From: an uncultured Oscillospiraceae bacterium
GTDB lineage: Bacteria > Bacillota > Clostridia > Oscillospirales > Oscillospiraceae
Assembly (NCBI GenBank): GCA_934636865.1
Contig: CAKUBI010000013.1
Location: forward strand, 1-45,817
Length of the DNA: 45,817 bases
Direction of reading: 5' to 3'
How positions within the stretch are numbered: the stretch's first letter is position 1; the number at the start of each line of letters is the position of its first letter. The position numbers and the translations under genes are program-made. Below, piece after piece: positions 7,823 to 15,248 of this stretch. Under the pieces are notes generated by a model. That model did not search any database, had not been told where the DNA came from, and worked only from the letters and a program-made list of their open reading frames with translations.

Positions 7823-7856
7823 GTTGCAGGTACAACTTAATAGTTGTACCTGCAAC
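7823..7856. promoter_or_regulatory. MarR operator: 15-bp perfect inverted repeat
   Basis: The arms GTTGCAGGTACAACT and AGTTGTACCTGCAAC are exact reverse complements separated by TAAT. The site lies between the promoter (-10 ends at 7808) and the marR start at 7885, where a bound repressor would block early transcription. MarR proteins are known to bind such palindromes next to their own genes, so self-repression is the natural reading. Confidence 0.8.
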
Positions 7857-7884
7857 GATCAACTTCAGAAAGCGAGGAACACCC

Positions 7885-8361
7885 ATGGAGCATCCTGCAA
7901 GAAAGATCACAAAGATCGCCCGCGAGGCGGAGCGGCTCGTCCTGCTGGCCGCGCGGCGCGAGGGCGTCGGCACGGCGGAGATCGACTGCATCCACGCCGT
8001 GCGCCATCATCCCGGCATTACGCAGTCGGAGCTGACCGCCGCGCTCAACTCCGACAAGGCGGCCATCGCGCGGCGGACGGCGAGCCTTGAGCGCAAGGGA
8101 TACCTTCGCCGCGAGCCGAACCCGGAGGACGGGCGCAGCCACCTCCTCTACGCGACCGCGCAGGCCGAGGGGCTGCGCAACGCCAAGGCCGAGGCCGAGA
8201 GCGCCTTTTACGACTTTCTTCTGGCGGGCCTTGACGAAGCGGAGAAGGATGCCTTCCTCTCCGCGCTCGACAAGCTCTACCGCCGCTCGAAGGAGGAAAG
8301 CCGCGCGGGCTTTCCGCACCTCAGGGCCATTGCAGAGGGGGACGCGCATGAAAAAGACTGA
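7885..8361 (+). CDS. MarR family transcriptional regulator
   Basis: The 158-residue protein has the MarR winged-helix fold. Visible elements are IHAVRHHPGITQSELTAAL, the recognition helix DKAAIARRTASLERKGYL, and the wing RREPNPEDGRSHLLYAT with its typical Asp-Gly-Arg. N- and C-terminal helices provide the dimer interface. It is the first gene of an operon with two half-transporter ABC genes, and its 3' end overlaps the first of them by 14 bases. The perfect 34-bp palindrome upstream is its likely operator. The probable role is to repress the exporter until a substrate drug or metabolite releases it from DNA. Confidence 0.93.
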   Translation: MEHPARKITKIAREAERLVLLAARREGVGTAEIDCIHAVRHHPGITQSELTAALNSDKAAIARRTASLERKGYLRREPNPEDGRSHLLYATAQAEGLRNAKAEAESAFYDFLLAGLDEAEKDAFLSALDKLYRRSKEESRAGFPHLRAIAEGDAHEKD

Positions 8362-10087
8362 CTCCTTCCGCCCCGACCGCATCGGCTCCTATTTCCGCAT
8401 GGAATGGCTGCCGCTCGCGTTCGTCACGCTCTCCGGTCTTATTTATAATGTAGGCCTGCTGGCCGGGCCGTGGTTCGAGGGCCGGCTCGCCCAGTGCCTT
8501 GCCGATATTCTCGGCGGACGGCAGGCGGGCAGCGCGATGACCGTTCTCGTGCTCGCCTATGTCGGCGTGACGCTGAGCGTGCAGGCCGCGCGCTTTGTCA
8601 AGCGCTTTTATGTCCGCCGCTTCGCCAACGACATCAACCGCCGCATGAAGGGCGTGCTCTACGCCAATCTCGTCCGCCAGAGCCGCAGCGCGCTCGAGAA
8701 CGAGGGCGCGGGCGAGCTTATGACCAAGGCCATCTCCGACGTGGACGACTGCGCCGAGGGCATGCGCAAATTCACGACCGAGCTGTTCGACACCGGCGTT
8801 GCGCTCGTTGGCTGCGTCGTGATGCTGCTCGTTTACGACTGGCGGCTCGCGCTGCTGTGCCTGATCTTCCCGCCGGTCTCCTGCATCTGTGCCGAAAAGA
8901 TGAAAAAGACCGTTCAGCGCGCGGGCAGCGCCTACAAAAAATCCGCCGCCGCGCTCAACGCCGCCACGCTCGACCGCGCGAAAAACGCCGTCACCTACCG
9001 CGTTTACGGCTGCGAGGACGTGCGCGAGCGCCGCTATGAGGACACGCTGCACGCCTATGAGACTGCGGCGGTGCGCGCGAACGTCTGGCAGTCGGCGCTG
9101 CCGCCGCTGTACCTTGCGGTGTCGAACCTGAGCGTGCTGTTCATCCTGTATTTCGGCGCGAGAAACGTGCTCGGCACAGGCTGGCGCGCGTGGGATATCG
9201 CCGCGTTCACGACGTTCCTCTCCTGCTTTATGAAAATGTCCATCAAATCGTCCAAGGCGGCGAAGCTTTTCAATGCCGTGCAGCGCGCAGAGGTCTCGTG
9301 GAAGCGCATCAAGCCGCTGATGAAGCAGCCCGAGCCGCTCGCCCCGCTTGCCGTTTCCTCTGCGCAGGAGGTCAAGCTGCGCGATGTTTCCTTCACCTAC
9401 GACGGCGGAAAGCCCATCTTCGAGGGGCTCTCCCTCTCGGCCCGGCCCGGCGACATCATCGGCGTCACCGGGCCCGTCGCCTGCGGAAAATCGACGCTCG
9501 GGCGCGTCTTTCTCTGCGAGCGGCCCTACGGCGGCTCCGTGACCGCAGGCTCCCGCGAGCTTTCCTCGCTTGCGCCGCGCGAGATCGCGGCGGTGGTCGG
9601 CTACCTCGGCCACGACCCGGAGCTCTGGAACGACACCGTGCGCGCCAACGTCCTCTGCGGCGACGGCGGCGACGCGATGGAGTATCTCAAGCTCACCGCG
9701 CTCGATGAAGAGGTGCGCGCCATGGAGCAGGGGCTCGACACCGTGGTCGGCAGCAGCGGCGTGCGCCTTTCCGGCGGTCAGGCGCAGCGCCTGGCGCTCG
9801 CGCGCACGCTGGCCCACCCGCGCCCCATCCTCGTGCTGGACGATCCCTTCTCCGCGCTTGACCGCGCGACGGAGGACGCGGTGTTCGCCGCCCTGCGCGC
9901 CTATGCGCGCGATAAGGTCGTTTTCCTGATCTCGCACCGGCTGTACCACTTCCCCGAGATGCAGAAGATCGTCTTCATGGAGGATGGCAAAGCCATCGTC
10001 GGCACGCACGAAGAGCTCCTTGCGCGCTCTGCGGAATACCGCGCGCTCTATGAAAGCCAGACGGGAGGTGACGGGCATGAAGCATAA
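8348..10087 (+). CDS. ABC exporter half-transporter A (degenerate ATP site)
   Basis: The 579-residue protein has an N-terminal six-helix exporter membrane domain (about residues 15-310) and a C-terminal ATPase. Motifs are Walker A GPVACGKST (375-383), signature LSGGQ (474-478) and Walker B LVLDD (Asp498), with Asp499 where the catalytic Glu is expected. The Q-loop Gln is replaced by His in GYLGHDPELW. The H-loop His is present in LISHRLY. It therefore carries a consensus signature but a weakened Walker B, as in one half of heterodimeric exporters. ATG 8348 is preceded by GAGG and overlaps the end of marR; the in-frame upstream extension would lie in marR. The gene overlaps its partner by 11 bases. 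Confidence 0.93.
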   Translation: MKKTDSFRPDRIGSYFRMEWLPLAFVTLSGLIYNVGLLAGPWFEGRLAQCLADILGGRQAGSAMTVLVLAYVGVTLSVQAARFVKRFYVRRFANDINRRMKGVLYANLVRQSRSALENEGAGELMTKAISDVDDCAEGMRKFTTELFDTGVALVGCVVMLLVYDWRLALLCLIFPPVSCICAEKMKKTVQRAGSAYKKSAAALNAATLDRAKNAVTYRVYGCEDVRERRYEDTLHAYETAAVRANVWQSALPPLYLAVSNLSVLFILYFGARNVLGTGWRAWDIAAFTTFLSCFMKMSIKSSKAAKLFNAVQRAEVSWKRIKPLMKQPEPLAPLAVSSAQEVKLRDVSFTYDGGKPIFEGLSLSARPGDIIGVTGPVACGKSTLGRVFLCERPYGGSVTAGSRELSSLAPREIAAVVGYLGHDPELWNDTVRANVLCGDGGDAMEYLKLTALDEEVRAMEQGLDTVVGSSGVRLSGGQAQRLALARTLAHPRPILVLDDPFSALDRATEDAVFAALRAYARDKVVFLISHRLYHFPEMQKIVFMEDGKAIVGTHEELLARSAEYRALYESQTGGDGHEA

Positions 10088-11726
10088 GGCAAACGGCGGC
10101 GTGTTCGCCGCCGTCCGCGCCGCGGCTGGCAGCCACAAGCTGCTCAGCGCGGGAACGCTGCTCTGCGCGGCGGCGTCGGTGCTCGCCTCCCTTCTGCCGC
10201 CGCTGCTGCTCGGCAGCATCATCGACGCGCTGACCGGCGGCGCGCCGCTCAGCTTTACGGCGGCGCTGCTGTACTTCGGCTCCCTCGCGCTCGAGGGCGT
10301 GCTGTCCTCGGCGCAGGAGACGCTGCTTGAGGTATTCGGGCAGAAGATGACCCACGCGCTGCGCTCGGTCCTGTCCGTCAAGCTGACGCGTCTGCCCGCT
10401 TCCACGCTGGCCGGGCAGGACCCCGGCGAGATCGCCGCGCGCTTTTCCGGCGATGTGGACACGGTCGAGGCGCTGTTCACCTCGGGCGTCATTTCGATGG
10501 CGGCGGACGCGTGCCGCATCCTCTCCATTCTGGCCGTCATCGCGGTCAAAAACCCCGGCCTTGCGCTGCTGCTCCTGCTCGCGCTGCCGCTGCTCACGGT
10601 CTTTACGCGCCATGTGCAAAAGCGCATGCTCGCAGCCCAGCTCGACAACCGCCGCGCCGTCGCGGCCATCTCCGGCCAGGTGCCGGAGGCCCTGCACAAC
10701 ATCCGCACCATCCACGCCCTCGGCCTTGAGGACTACATGACAGAGCGCTACGACCGCCGCATCGGCGAGAGCTACGCCGCCGTCGAGCGCACGAATTTTT
10801 ACGACGCGATCTACTCCCCCGTCGTGCTCGTGCTGAGTGCGGCGGTGGTCGGCGCGGTGATGCTGCTCTCCGCCTCGGGCGACGCGCGCGTGCTGGCGCT
10901 GTTCGGCATGTCCGTCGGCACGTCCGTCACGATCATCGACTATGTTTCGCGCATCTTCACGCCCATCGAGAGCCTCGGCATGGAGATCCAGACCATCCAG
11001 TCCGCCATGGCGGGCGTCAGGCGCATCGACGCGTTCCTCGCCCAGCCGGAGCGGGACATTCCCGCACCGCGCGGCGGCGCAGTCCCCCGCGGGGACGTGA
11101 TCCTCTCGCACGTGACCTTCGGCTACAGCGAGCGCACGGTGCTCTCGGACCTTTCCTTCACCGTCCGGCAGGGCGAGCAGGTCACGCTCGTCGGCCGCAC
11201 GGGCGCGGGCAAGAGCACGGTCTTTCGCCTGCTGCTGGGGCTCTACCGCCCGCAGCAGGGCACGCTGACCATCGGCGGCGTGGATGTTTCGGCCATCACG
11301 GACGAGGAGCGGCGGCGGTGCATCGGCTGCGTGGAGCAGCATTTTGCCCACGTGCCGGGCACAGTGCTCGACCAGATCACACTGGGCGATACGCGCATCA
11401 GCCGCGAAATGGCGGAAAAGGCCGCGCAGCTCGCCGGCCTTGACGAGGTCATCCGCGCCCTGCCCGGCGGCTACGACACGCCCTGCGCGGACGGGCTCTT
11501 TTCTCAGGGCGAGTGGCAGCTCCTCTCCATCGCGCGGGCCGCGGCGGCGGACCCCGCCGTGCTGCTGCTCGACGAGATCACCGCAAACCTCGACGCCGAG
11601 ACCGAAGCGCGCGTGCTCGAAGCGCTGCGCCGCGCGTCCGAAGGCCGCACGGTGCTGTCCATCTCCCACCGCATCTACGAAAGCCTCGGCGGCAGGACGA
11701 TCAAGATCCGTTCGCCGGAGGAATAA
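10077..11726 (+). CDS. ABC exporter half-transporter B (degenerate signature)
   Basis: The 549-residue partner of the upstream gene has an exporter membrane domain (about residues 18-305) followed by an ATPase. Walker A is GRTGAGKST (373-381), the Q-loop Gln is present (VEQHFAHV), and Walker B LLLDE has the catalytic Glu500. The signature, however, is SQGEW instead of LSGGQ (residues 476-480). Its consensus catalytic site would thus pair with the LSGGQ of half A, while its altered signature would face the altered Walker B of half A. ATG 10077 follows GGGAGGTG. The substrate is unknown; MarR control suggests toxic compounds. A strong bidirectional terminator follows. Confidence 0.93.
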   Translation: MKHKANGGVFAAVRAAAGSHKLLSAGTLLCAAASVLASLLPPLLLGSIIDALTGGAPLSFTAALLYFGSLALEGVLSSAQETLLEVFGQKMTHALRSVLSVKLTRLPASTLAGQDPGEIAARFSGDVDTVEALFTSGVISMAADACRILSILAVIAVKNPGLALLLLLALPLLTVFTRHVQKRMLAAQLDNRRAVAAISGQVPEALHNIRTIHALGLEDYMTERYDRRIGESYAAVERTNFYDAIYSPVVLVLSAAVVGAVMLLSASGDARVLALFGMSVGTSVTIIDYVSRIFTPIESLGMEIQTIQSAMAGVRRIDAFLAQPERDIPAPRGGAVPRGDVILSHVTFGYSERTVLSDLSFTVRQGEQVTLVGRTGAGKSTVFRLLLGLYRPQQGTLTIGGVDVSAITDEERRRCIGCVEQHFAHVPGTVLDQITLGDTRISREMAEKAAQLAGLDEVIRALPGGYDTPCADGLFSQGEWQLLSIARAAAADPAVLLLDEITANLDAETEARVLEALRRASEGRTVLSISHRIYESLGGRTIKIRSPEE

Positions 11727-11740
11727 CGCATGGCTCGCAG

Positions 11741-11774
11741 AAAGCGCTCCGAAGGATATCCTTCGGAGCGCTTT
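11741..11774. terminator. Bidirectional terminator between exporter and GntR genes
   Basis: A perfect 17-bp-arm palindrome (left arm AAAGCGCTCCGAAGGAT) ending in CTTTTCTTTC on the plus side and AAAG-flanked on the minus side. It separates two convergent operons. Confidence 0.8.
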
Positions 11775-11789
11775 TCTTTCAGTTTTGGA

Positions 11790-12431
11790 TCAGCGGAGCT
11801 GATCGCGGATGTAGTTATTGATGATGCGCTGCTTCATTTCCTGAATGTGTCGCAGCAGCAGCTCCTTCGCGCGCTGCTCGTCCCGCTGCTCTACCGCGTC
11901 GATCAGAGCAAGGTGCTCATCCTGGATCATATCGTCGATCAGCGGCAGCATCTGCCCGGAAACAATCAAATATTTCGCGCGGATATCGTCATAGAGCGAG
12001 AGCAGCGGCTTGTTGCCGAGGATCTCCAGCGGGATGCGGTGGAATTCGGCATCATACTTGGAATAACGGTAGCTGTCATTCTCCCGCAGCGCATCCGCCG
12101 CCTGCGCGCAGGTCTTTTTCATATCTGCGATATGCGGACCGCTCAGCTTGTCAAAGGCCTTTTCGAGTGCAAAAAGCTCGACGCACTCCCGCACCTGAAA
12201 TATCTGGAAGAGATCAGTCAGATCAATGTTCTGGATAAAAAATCCAACATTCGGGACCTGCCGGAGGACGCCCTCCTTCTGCAGCTGCAAAAATGCCTCG
12301 CGCACGGGGGTATAGCTGATCCCCAGCTCCAGCGCACACTGGCGCGCGGAGAGATAGCTGCCGCTCGGCATGCTGGCAATGCGTTCTTTGATGGCCTTGT
12401 AGGCAAGGCTGCTGAGCAGTTTTTTCGACAT
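11790..12431 (-). CDS. GntR family regulator, FCD (FadR) type
   Basis: The 213-residue protein has an N-terminal GntR winged helix, including GSYLSARQCALELGIS, YTPVREAFLQLQKEGVL and the wing NVGFFI. The C-terminal all-helical FCD domain (about residues 75-205) contains the metal and ligand residues expected in DAEFHRIPLEILGN and HLALIDAVEQRD. FCD regulators usually sense organic acids or amino-acid-like ligands. It is the last gene of the long leftward peptide-use operon, so it may control that operon. A palindrome TGATATATCA near the opp promoter is a candidate target. The start ATG is at 12431, with GGAAAG upstream. Confidence 0.9.
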   Translation of the reverse strand: MSKKLLSSLAYKAIKERIASMPSGSYLSARQCALELGISYTPVREAFLQLQKEGVLRQVPNVGFFIQNIDLTDLFQIFQVRECVELFALEKAFDKLSGPHIADMKKTCAQAADALRENDSYRYSKYDAEFHRIPLEILGNKPLLSLYDDIRAKYLIVSGQMLPLIDDMIQDEHLALIDAVEQRDEQRAKELLLRHIQEMKQRIINNYIRDQLR

Positions 12432-12452
12432 GACACGCTTCCTTTCCCGCGC

Positions 12453-13850
12453 TTACGTGCGCGGCAGCGTCCGGTACTGCTTTTTCTGCCGGGAGTCGAG
12501 ATTCATAATCTCAAGATATTCCTTATCGATCATTTCTGTGAGCAGCTTGGTACGCATATAGTACGGCGACTTCCAGCCAAAGCGCGACGCAAGCTCGGAG
12601 AGCGTGCGCGGCTCGCAGCAGTATTCACACACCTGCCGCTCCACTTCGCTCATATCGTCTGCCTGCGCGGCATTCTCTGCCCATGCACCCTCCGCCGGTA
12701 TGCTGAAGCGCACGTGGCACCAGTCGTCCGCCAGGCGGATCTCAGGCGGCGGCAGCCCCGCGCTGGCCATAGTATCCTGCATGTACTGCATGCCGCTGTG
12801 CTCCTGCGGCAGCGCGCCGAGCGTCTCCAGGATCTCCATGATCTTCGGATTTCTCAGGCTGCGAAGCCCTCGGGGGAGCGTCGTAATGTCGGACGCGCCG
12901 TAGCAGCCGCCGGGACTGCAAATCTCAATGCTGTCGCTTCTGACCCAGAGATAGACCGGGAGGTCCTCCGCATACTTGCTGTAATCGCGGTGGATCAGCG
13001 CATTGAGCAGCGCCTCGCGCACAGCGTCCATCGGATAGCGAGCGGCAAGGGGAAGTTGCTTTCTGATAAATTGTAACGCCTGCTCGCACAGCATGTCAAG
13101 CGTTCCGTTCAGTCTGCGGCTTTCCCGCAGCTTCTCGTCATCATAAACCGTCGCCATGATGGAGTACTGCGGATAGAACGACTGCGGATCATAGCTGAAC
13201 AGCAGGATCGCCGCAAGCGTCGGCTTGCCGTCAATAAGCAGTCCCTCCATTTGAAGGAGCTGCTCGCGCCGGATATTCGCGTGCAGGCGGTTCGCCGTCT
13301 CCAGGCGGCGCATGTAGTTCTCCACGCCGTCCGGATTGATATCCTCCCAGCGCGCCTGCTCGCAGGGACGCAGCTCATCGCGGATACGGTTGCGATAAGC
13401 GTCGTAATTGTAGATCTCCGCCTCGCTCATCGCGCGGTTTGTTCCGCCGACGCGCTTGAACGCACCGTGCGGCCGTCCGACGGCAAGGTGATAGCAGGGC
13501 TTTTGATCCTTGTCGATCTCCGGGATCTGCGCGGCAAGGACCGTCTTGCCGTCAACCGCGGTCTTTGTATAAAGCGGGTGCAGCTCCGGCGACATCTCCG
13601 CGCACTGCCAGTCAATGATCTGCATGAGCTTTGCGGCATCCGGGATGCCGCAAAGCTGCGGAGGCTGTGCTGCGGATGCCGGTAAAATGCCGAACAGCAG
13701 CATCCCGCCGCCGGAGGAATTGGCCATTGCGGAAAGCACCTCAAAAAGGTCAGGGCATTCCTCCCGCGCATCAAAAACCGCAATATGATCGGGCGGCTGC
13801 GGCGCTGACAGGATGTGCTCGCACAGGCCGGCCAATTTCATTTTCAGCAT
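12453..13850 (-). CDS. AlbA_2/Schlafen-type ATP-binding regulator
   Basis: The 465-residue product matches the COG2865 group. It has an N-terminal AlbA_2 (Schlafen-like) domain (about residues 5-135) with EVLSAMANSSGGGMLLFG, and a central GHKL-like ATPase segment with REALLNALIHRDYS near residue 275 and SIEICSPGG near 305. A C-terminal winged-helix-like region (about 395-455) is visible with LSELASRFGWKS. Members are annotated as predicted transcription regulators, with unproved function. It sits between the MATE and GntR genes and reads in the same direction (21-base gap to gntR). ATG 13850 has AGGAGG 6 bases upstream. A defence role, as for some Schlafen-type proteins, is possible but context favours regulation. 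Confidence 0.8.
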   Translation of the reverse strand: MLKMKLAGLCEHILSAPQPPDHIAVFDAREECPDLFEVLSAMANSSGGGMLLFGILPASAAQPPQLCGIPDAAKLMQIIDWQCAEMSPELHPLYTKTAVDGKTVLAAQIPEIDKDQKPCYHLAVGRPHGAFKRVGGTNRAMSEAEIYNYDAYRNRIRDELRPCEQARWEDINPDGVENYMRRLETANRLHANIRREQLLQMEGLLIDGKPTLAAILLFSYDPQSFYPQYSIMATVYDDEKLRESRRLNGTLDMLCEQALQFIRKQLPLAARYPMDAVREALLNALIHRDYSKYAEDLPVYLWVRSDSIEICSPGGCYGASDITTLPRGLRSLRNPKIMEILETLGALPQEHSGMQYMQDTMASAGLPPPEIRLADDWCHVRFSIPAEGAWAENAAQADDMSEVERQVCEYCCEPRTLSELASRFGWKSPYYMRTKLLTEMIDKEYLEIMNLDSRQKKQYRTLPRT

Positions 13851-13867
13851 ACATGTCCTCCTCTGCT

Positions 13868-15244
13868 CTATTCATCCGCGTCGCCGCTGTCAGACTTAAA
13901 CTGCGTCATATGGCGCTTCCAGCGTCCGGAGTAGTAATACGGGACCAGCACCGCAAGTCCCGCCGCCCAGCCGATCGCATAGCACCAGTGCATGTTGTCA
14001 GCGCCGAAATAATGCGTCAGCAGGTATGCGCTCGGCACGCGGGCCAGCCACAAGCTCGCAAGCGCCGCGATCGTGGGCACGGTCGATTCGCCCGCGCCAC
14101 GCAGAAGACCTATGTACATGTATTGCAGCGTGGAGATAACATACAGCGGGATCACACGCACGAGATAGGCGTTGCCCGCCGCCACGACCTCGGGCGTATC
14201 GGTAAAGAGATACATCAGCTGGCTTTTCAGCGGTAGAACAAGGCAGCAAAGGACCGCGCACATCGCCACCGAGAGCAGCAGGATCGACTGAACGCCGGAC
14301 TTCACGCGGTCCATGCGGTTCGCGCCGATATTCTGCCCGACATACGTTGTGATCGACGTTGCAAGGCTCTGCACCGGCATGAACACAAAGCCGTCCACCT
14401 TGACCGCGGCATTGTAGCCGGCCACGAACACCATGCCGCACTGGTTAATGAGCGGGGACATGACCATGATGCCGACCGAGTAGAGCGCGTTCTGGATGCC
14501 GGAGGGCACGCCAATGCGCAGGATCTCGTGGAAGATTTTTTTGTCGAAGCTGATCTTGAAAACGCGGAACCGATAGGCCGGAAATCTGTGGTTGATGATC
14601 CACACGCTGAGGATCCAGCTGAAAAACTGGGAAATGACCGTGGCAAGTCCCACGCCGACCACGCCCAGCGGAATGGGCACGACCAGAACGTAGTCAAGGA
14701 TCACATGCAGAACGCTCGACAGCGCCAGGATCAAAAGCGGCGAGCGGCTGTCACCCAGTCCCTGCAGGATGCCGGAGTTGGCGTTATAGCCGAACTGCGG
14801 CAGAAGGCCCAGATAATACACACACATATAGGTCTTTGCCAGATCAAAATAATCGGGCTGGACTTTCAGCAGATGCAGGAACGGTCCGGCGGTAAAAATG
14901 CCGAAGATCATCAGCGGCAGGGAGATGACCATCAGAAACGAGTTCATCGTTGAGATCGTCGTGCGGATATTCCGGTCGTTGTGCTGCCCGAAATACTGGC
15001 TGACCAGCACGCTGCCACCAAGGCCGATGCCAAGGAACAGGCTCGTGAGCATATAGGTGACGGAAAACGACGCACCCACCGCCGCCTGCGCGGCATCGCT
15101 GACGTTTTTTCCCACCACGATACCGTCCACGACCGTATAAAGCTGCTGGAAAATATTGCCCAGCAGAATGGGAAGCGTAAATTTGATCACGAGCGGCAGG
15201 GGCTTGCCCTGCGTCATATCGATCGAATTGGCCGGTCTCGCCAT
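13868..15244 (-). CDS. MATE family efflux transporter
   Basis: The 458-residue polytopic protein has about 12 membrane helices and the MATE pattern: an N-terminal MTQGKPLPLVIKFTLPILLGN, QQLYTVVDGIVVG near residue 40, and a second-half repeat starting near 240 with GVPSGIQNALYSVGIMV. Such carriers export drugs or metabolites by sodium or proton antiport. ATG 15244 was chosen because AAGGTGAT precedes it; a longer reading would extend back into the carboxypeptidase gene, which ends only 4 bases upstream. Its place in a peptide operon suggests it exports peptide-derived or amino-acid-derived products, which is inference only. Confidence 0.92.
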   Translation of the reverse strand: MARPANSIDMTQGKPLPLVIKFTLPILLGNIFQQLYTVVDGIVVGKNVSDAAQAAVGASFSVTYMLTSLFLGIGLGGSVLVSQYFGQHNDRNIRTTISTMNSFLMVISLPLMIFGIFTAGPFLHLLKVQPDYFDLAKTYMCVYYLGLLPQFGYNANSGILQGLGDSRSPLLILALSSVLHVILDYVLVVPIPLGVVGVGLATVISQFFSWILSVWIINHRFPAYRFRVFKISFDKKIFHEILRIGVPSGIQNALYSVGIMVMSPLINQCGMVFVAGYNAAVKVDGFVFMPVQSLATSITTYVGQNIGANRMDRVKSGVQSILLLSVAMCAVLCCLVLPLKSQLMYLFTDTPEVVAAGNAYLVRVIPLYVISTLQYMYIGLLRGAGESTVPTIAALASLWLARVPSAYLLTHYFGADNMHWCYAIGWAAGLAVLVPYYYSGRWKRHMTQFKSDSGDADE

Positions 15245-15248
15245 ATGA

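Larger units (their letters stand above)
7151..7840 (+). pseudogene. 3'-truncated polysaccharide deacetylase (PdaB-like)
   Basis: This reads as a NodB-type polysaccharide deacetylase that has lost its C-terminal end. There is an N-terminal membrane anchor (about residues 28-48), then SISFDAAWGADNT (metal-binding motif 1 in the sporulation PdaB form), FFVVGNWADQYPE, HSNAHDHF (motif 2) and RCPFGEYDD (motif 3). After IQWDVEAL the expected SLDW segment and the final histidine motif are missing. The frame instead runs through a perfect 26-bp terminator palindrome and the promoter of the next operon before stopping at 7840. About 45-50 residues of catalytic domain are gone, so activity is unlikely. 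ATG 7151 was chosen because AAGGAGG lies 8 bases upstream. Confidence 0.8.

Noticed and set aside
8321..11669. Long minus-strand frames opposite the ABC exporter genes
   Set aside because: Both plus-strand genes have complete Walker and signature motifs. The minus frames have no domain or start signal.
11730..13076. A 448-codon plus-strand frame opposite the GntR and AlbA_2 genes
   Set aside because: It crosses the bidirectional terminator and two recognisable minus-strand genes, and has no ribosome binding site.
12453..13850. The AlbA_2-type gene as part of a phage-defence island
   Set aside because: No nuclease, toxin or other defence gene is adjacent, and its neighbours are metabolic, so regulation is the simpler reading.
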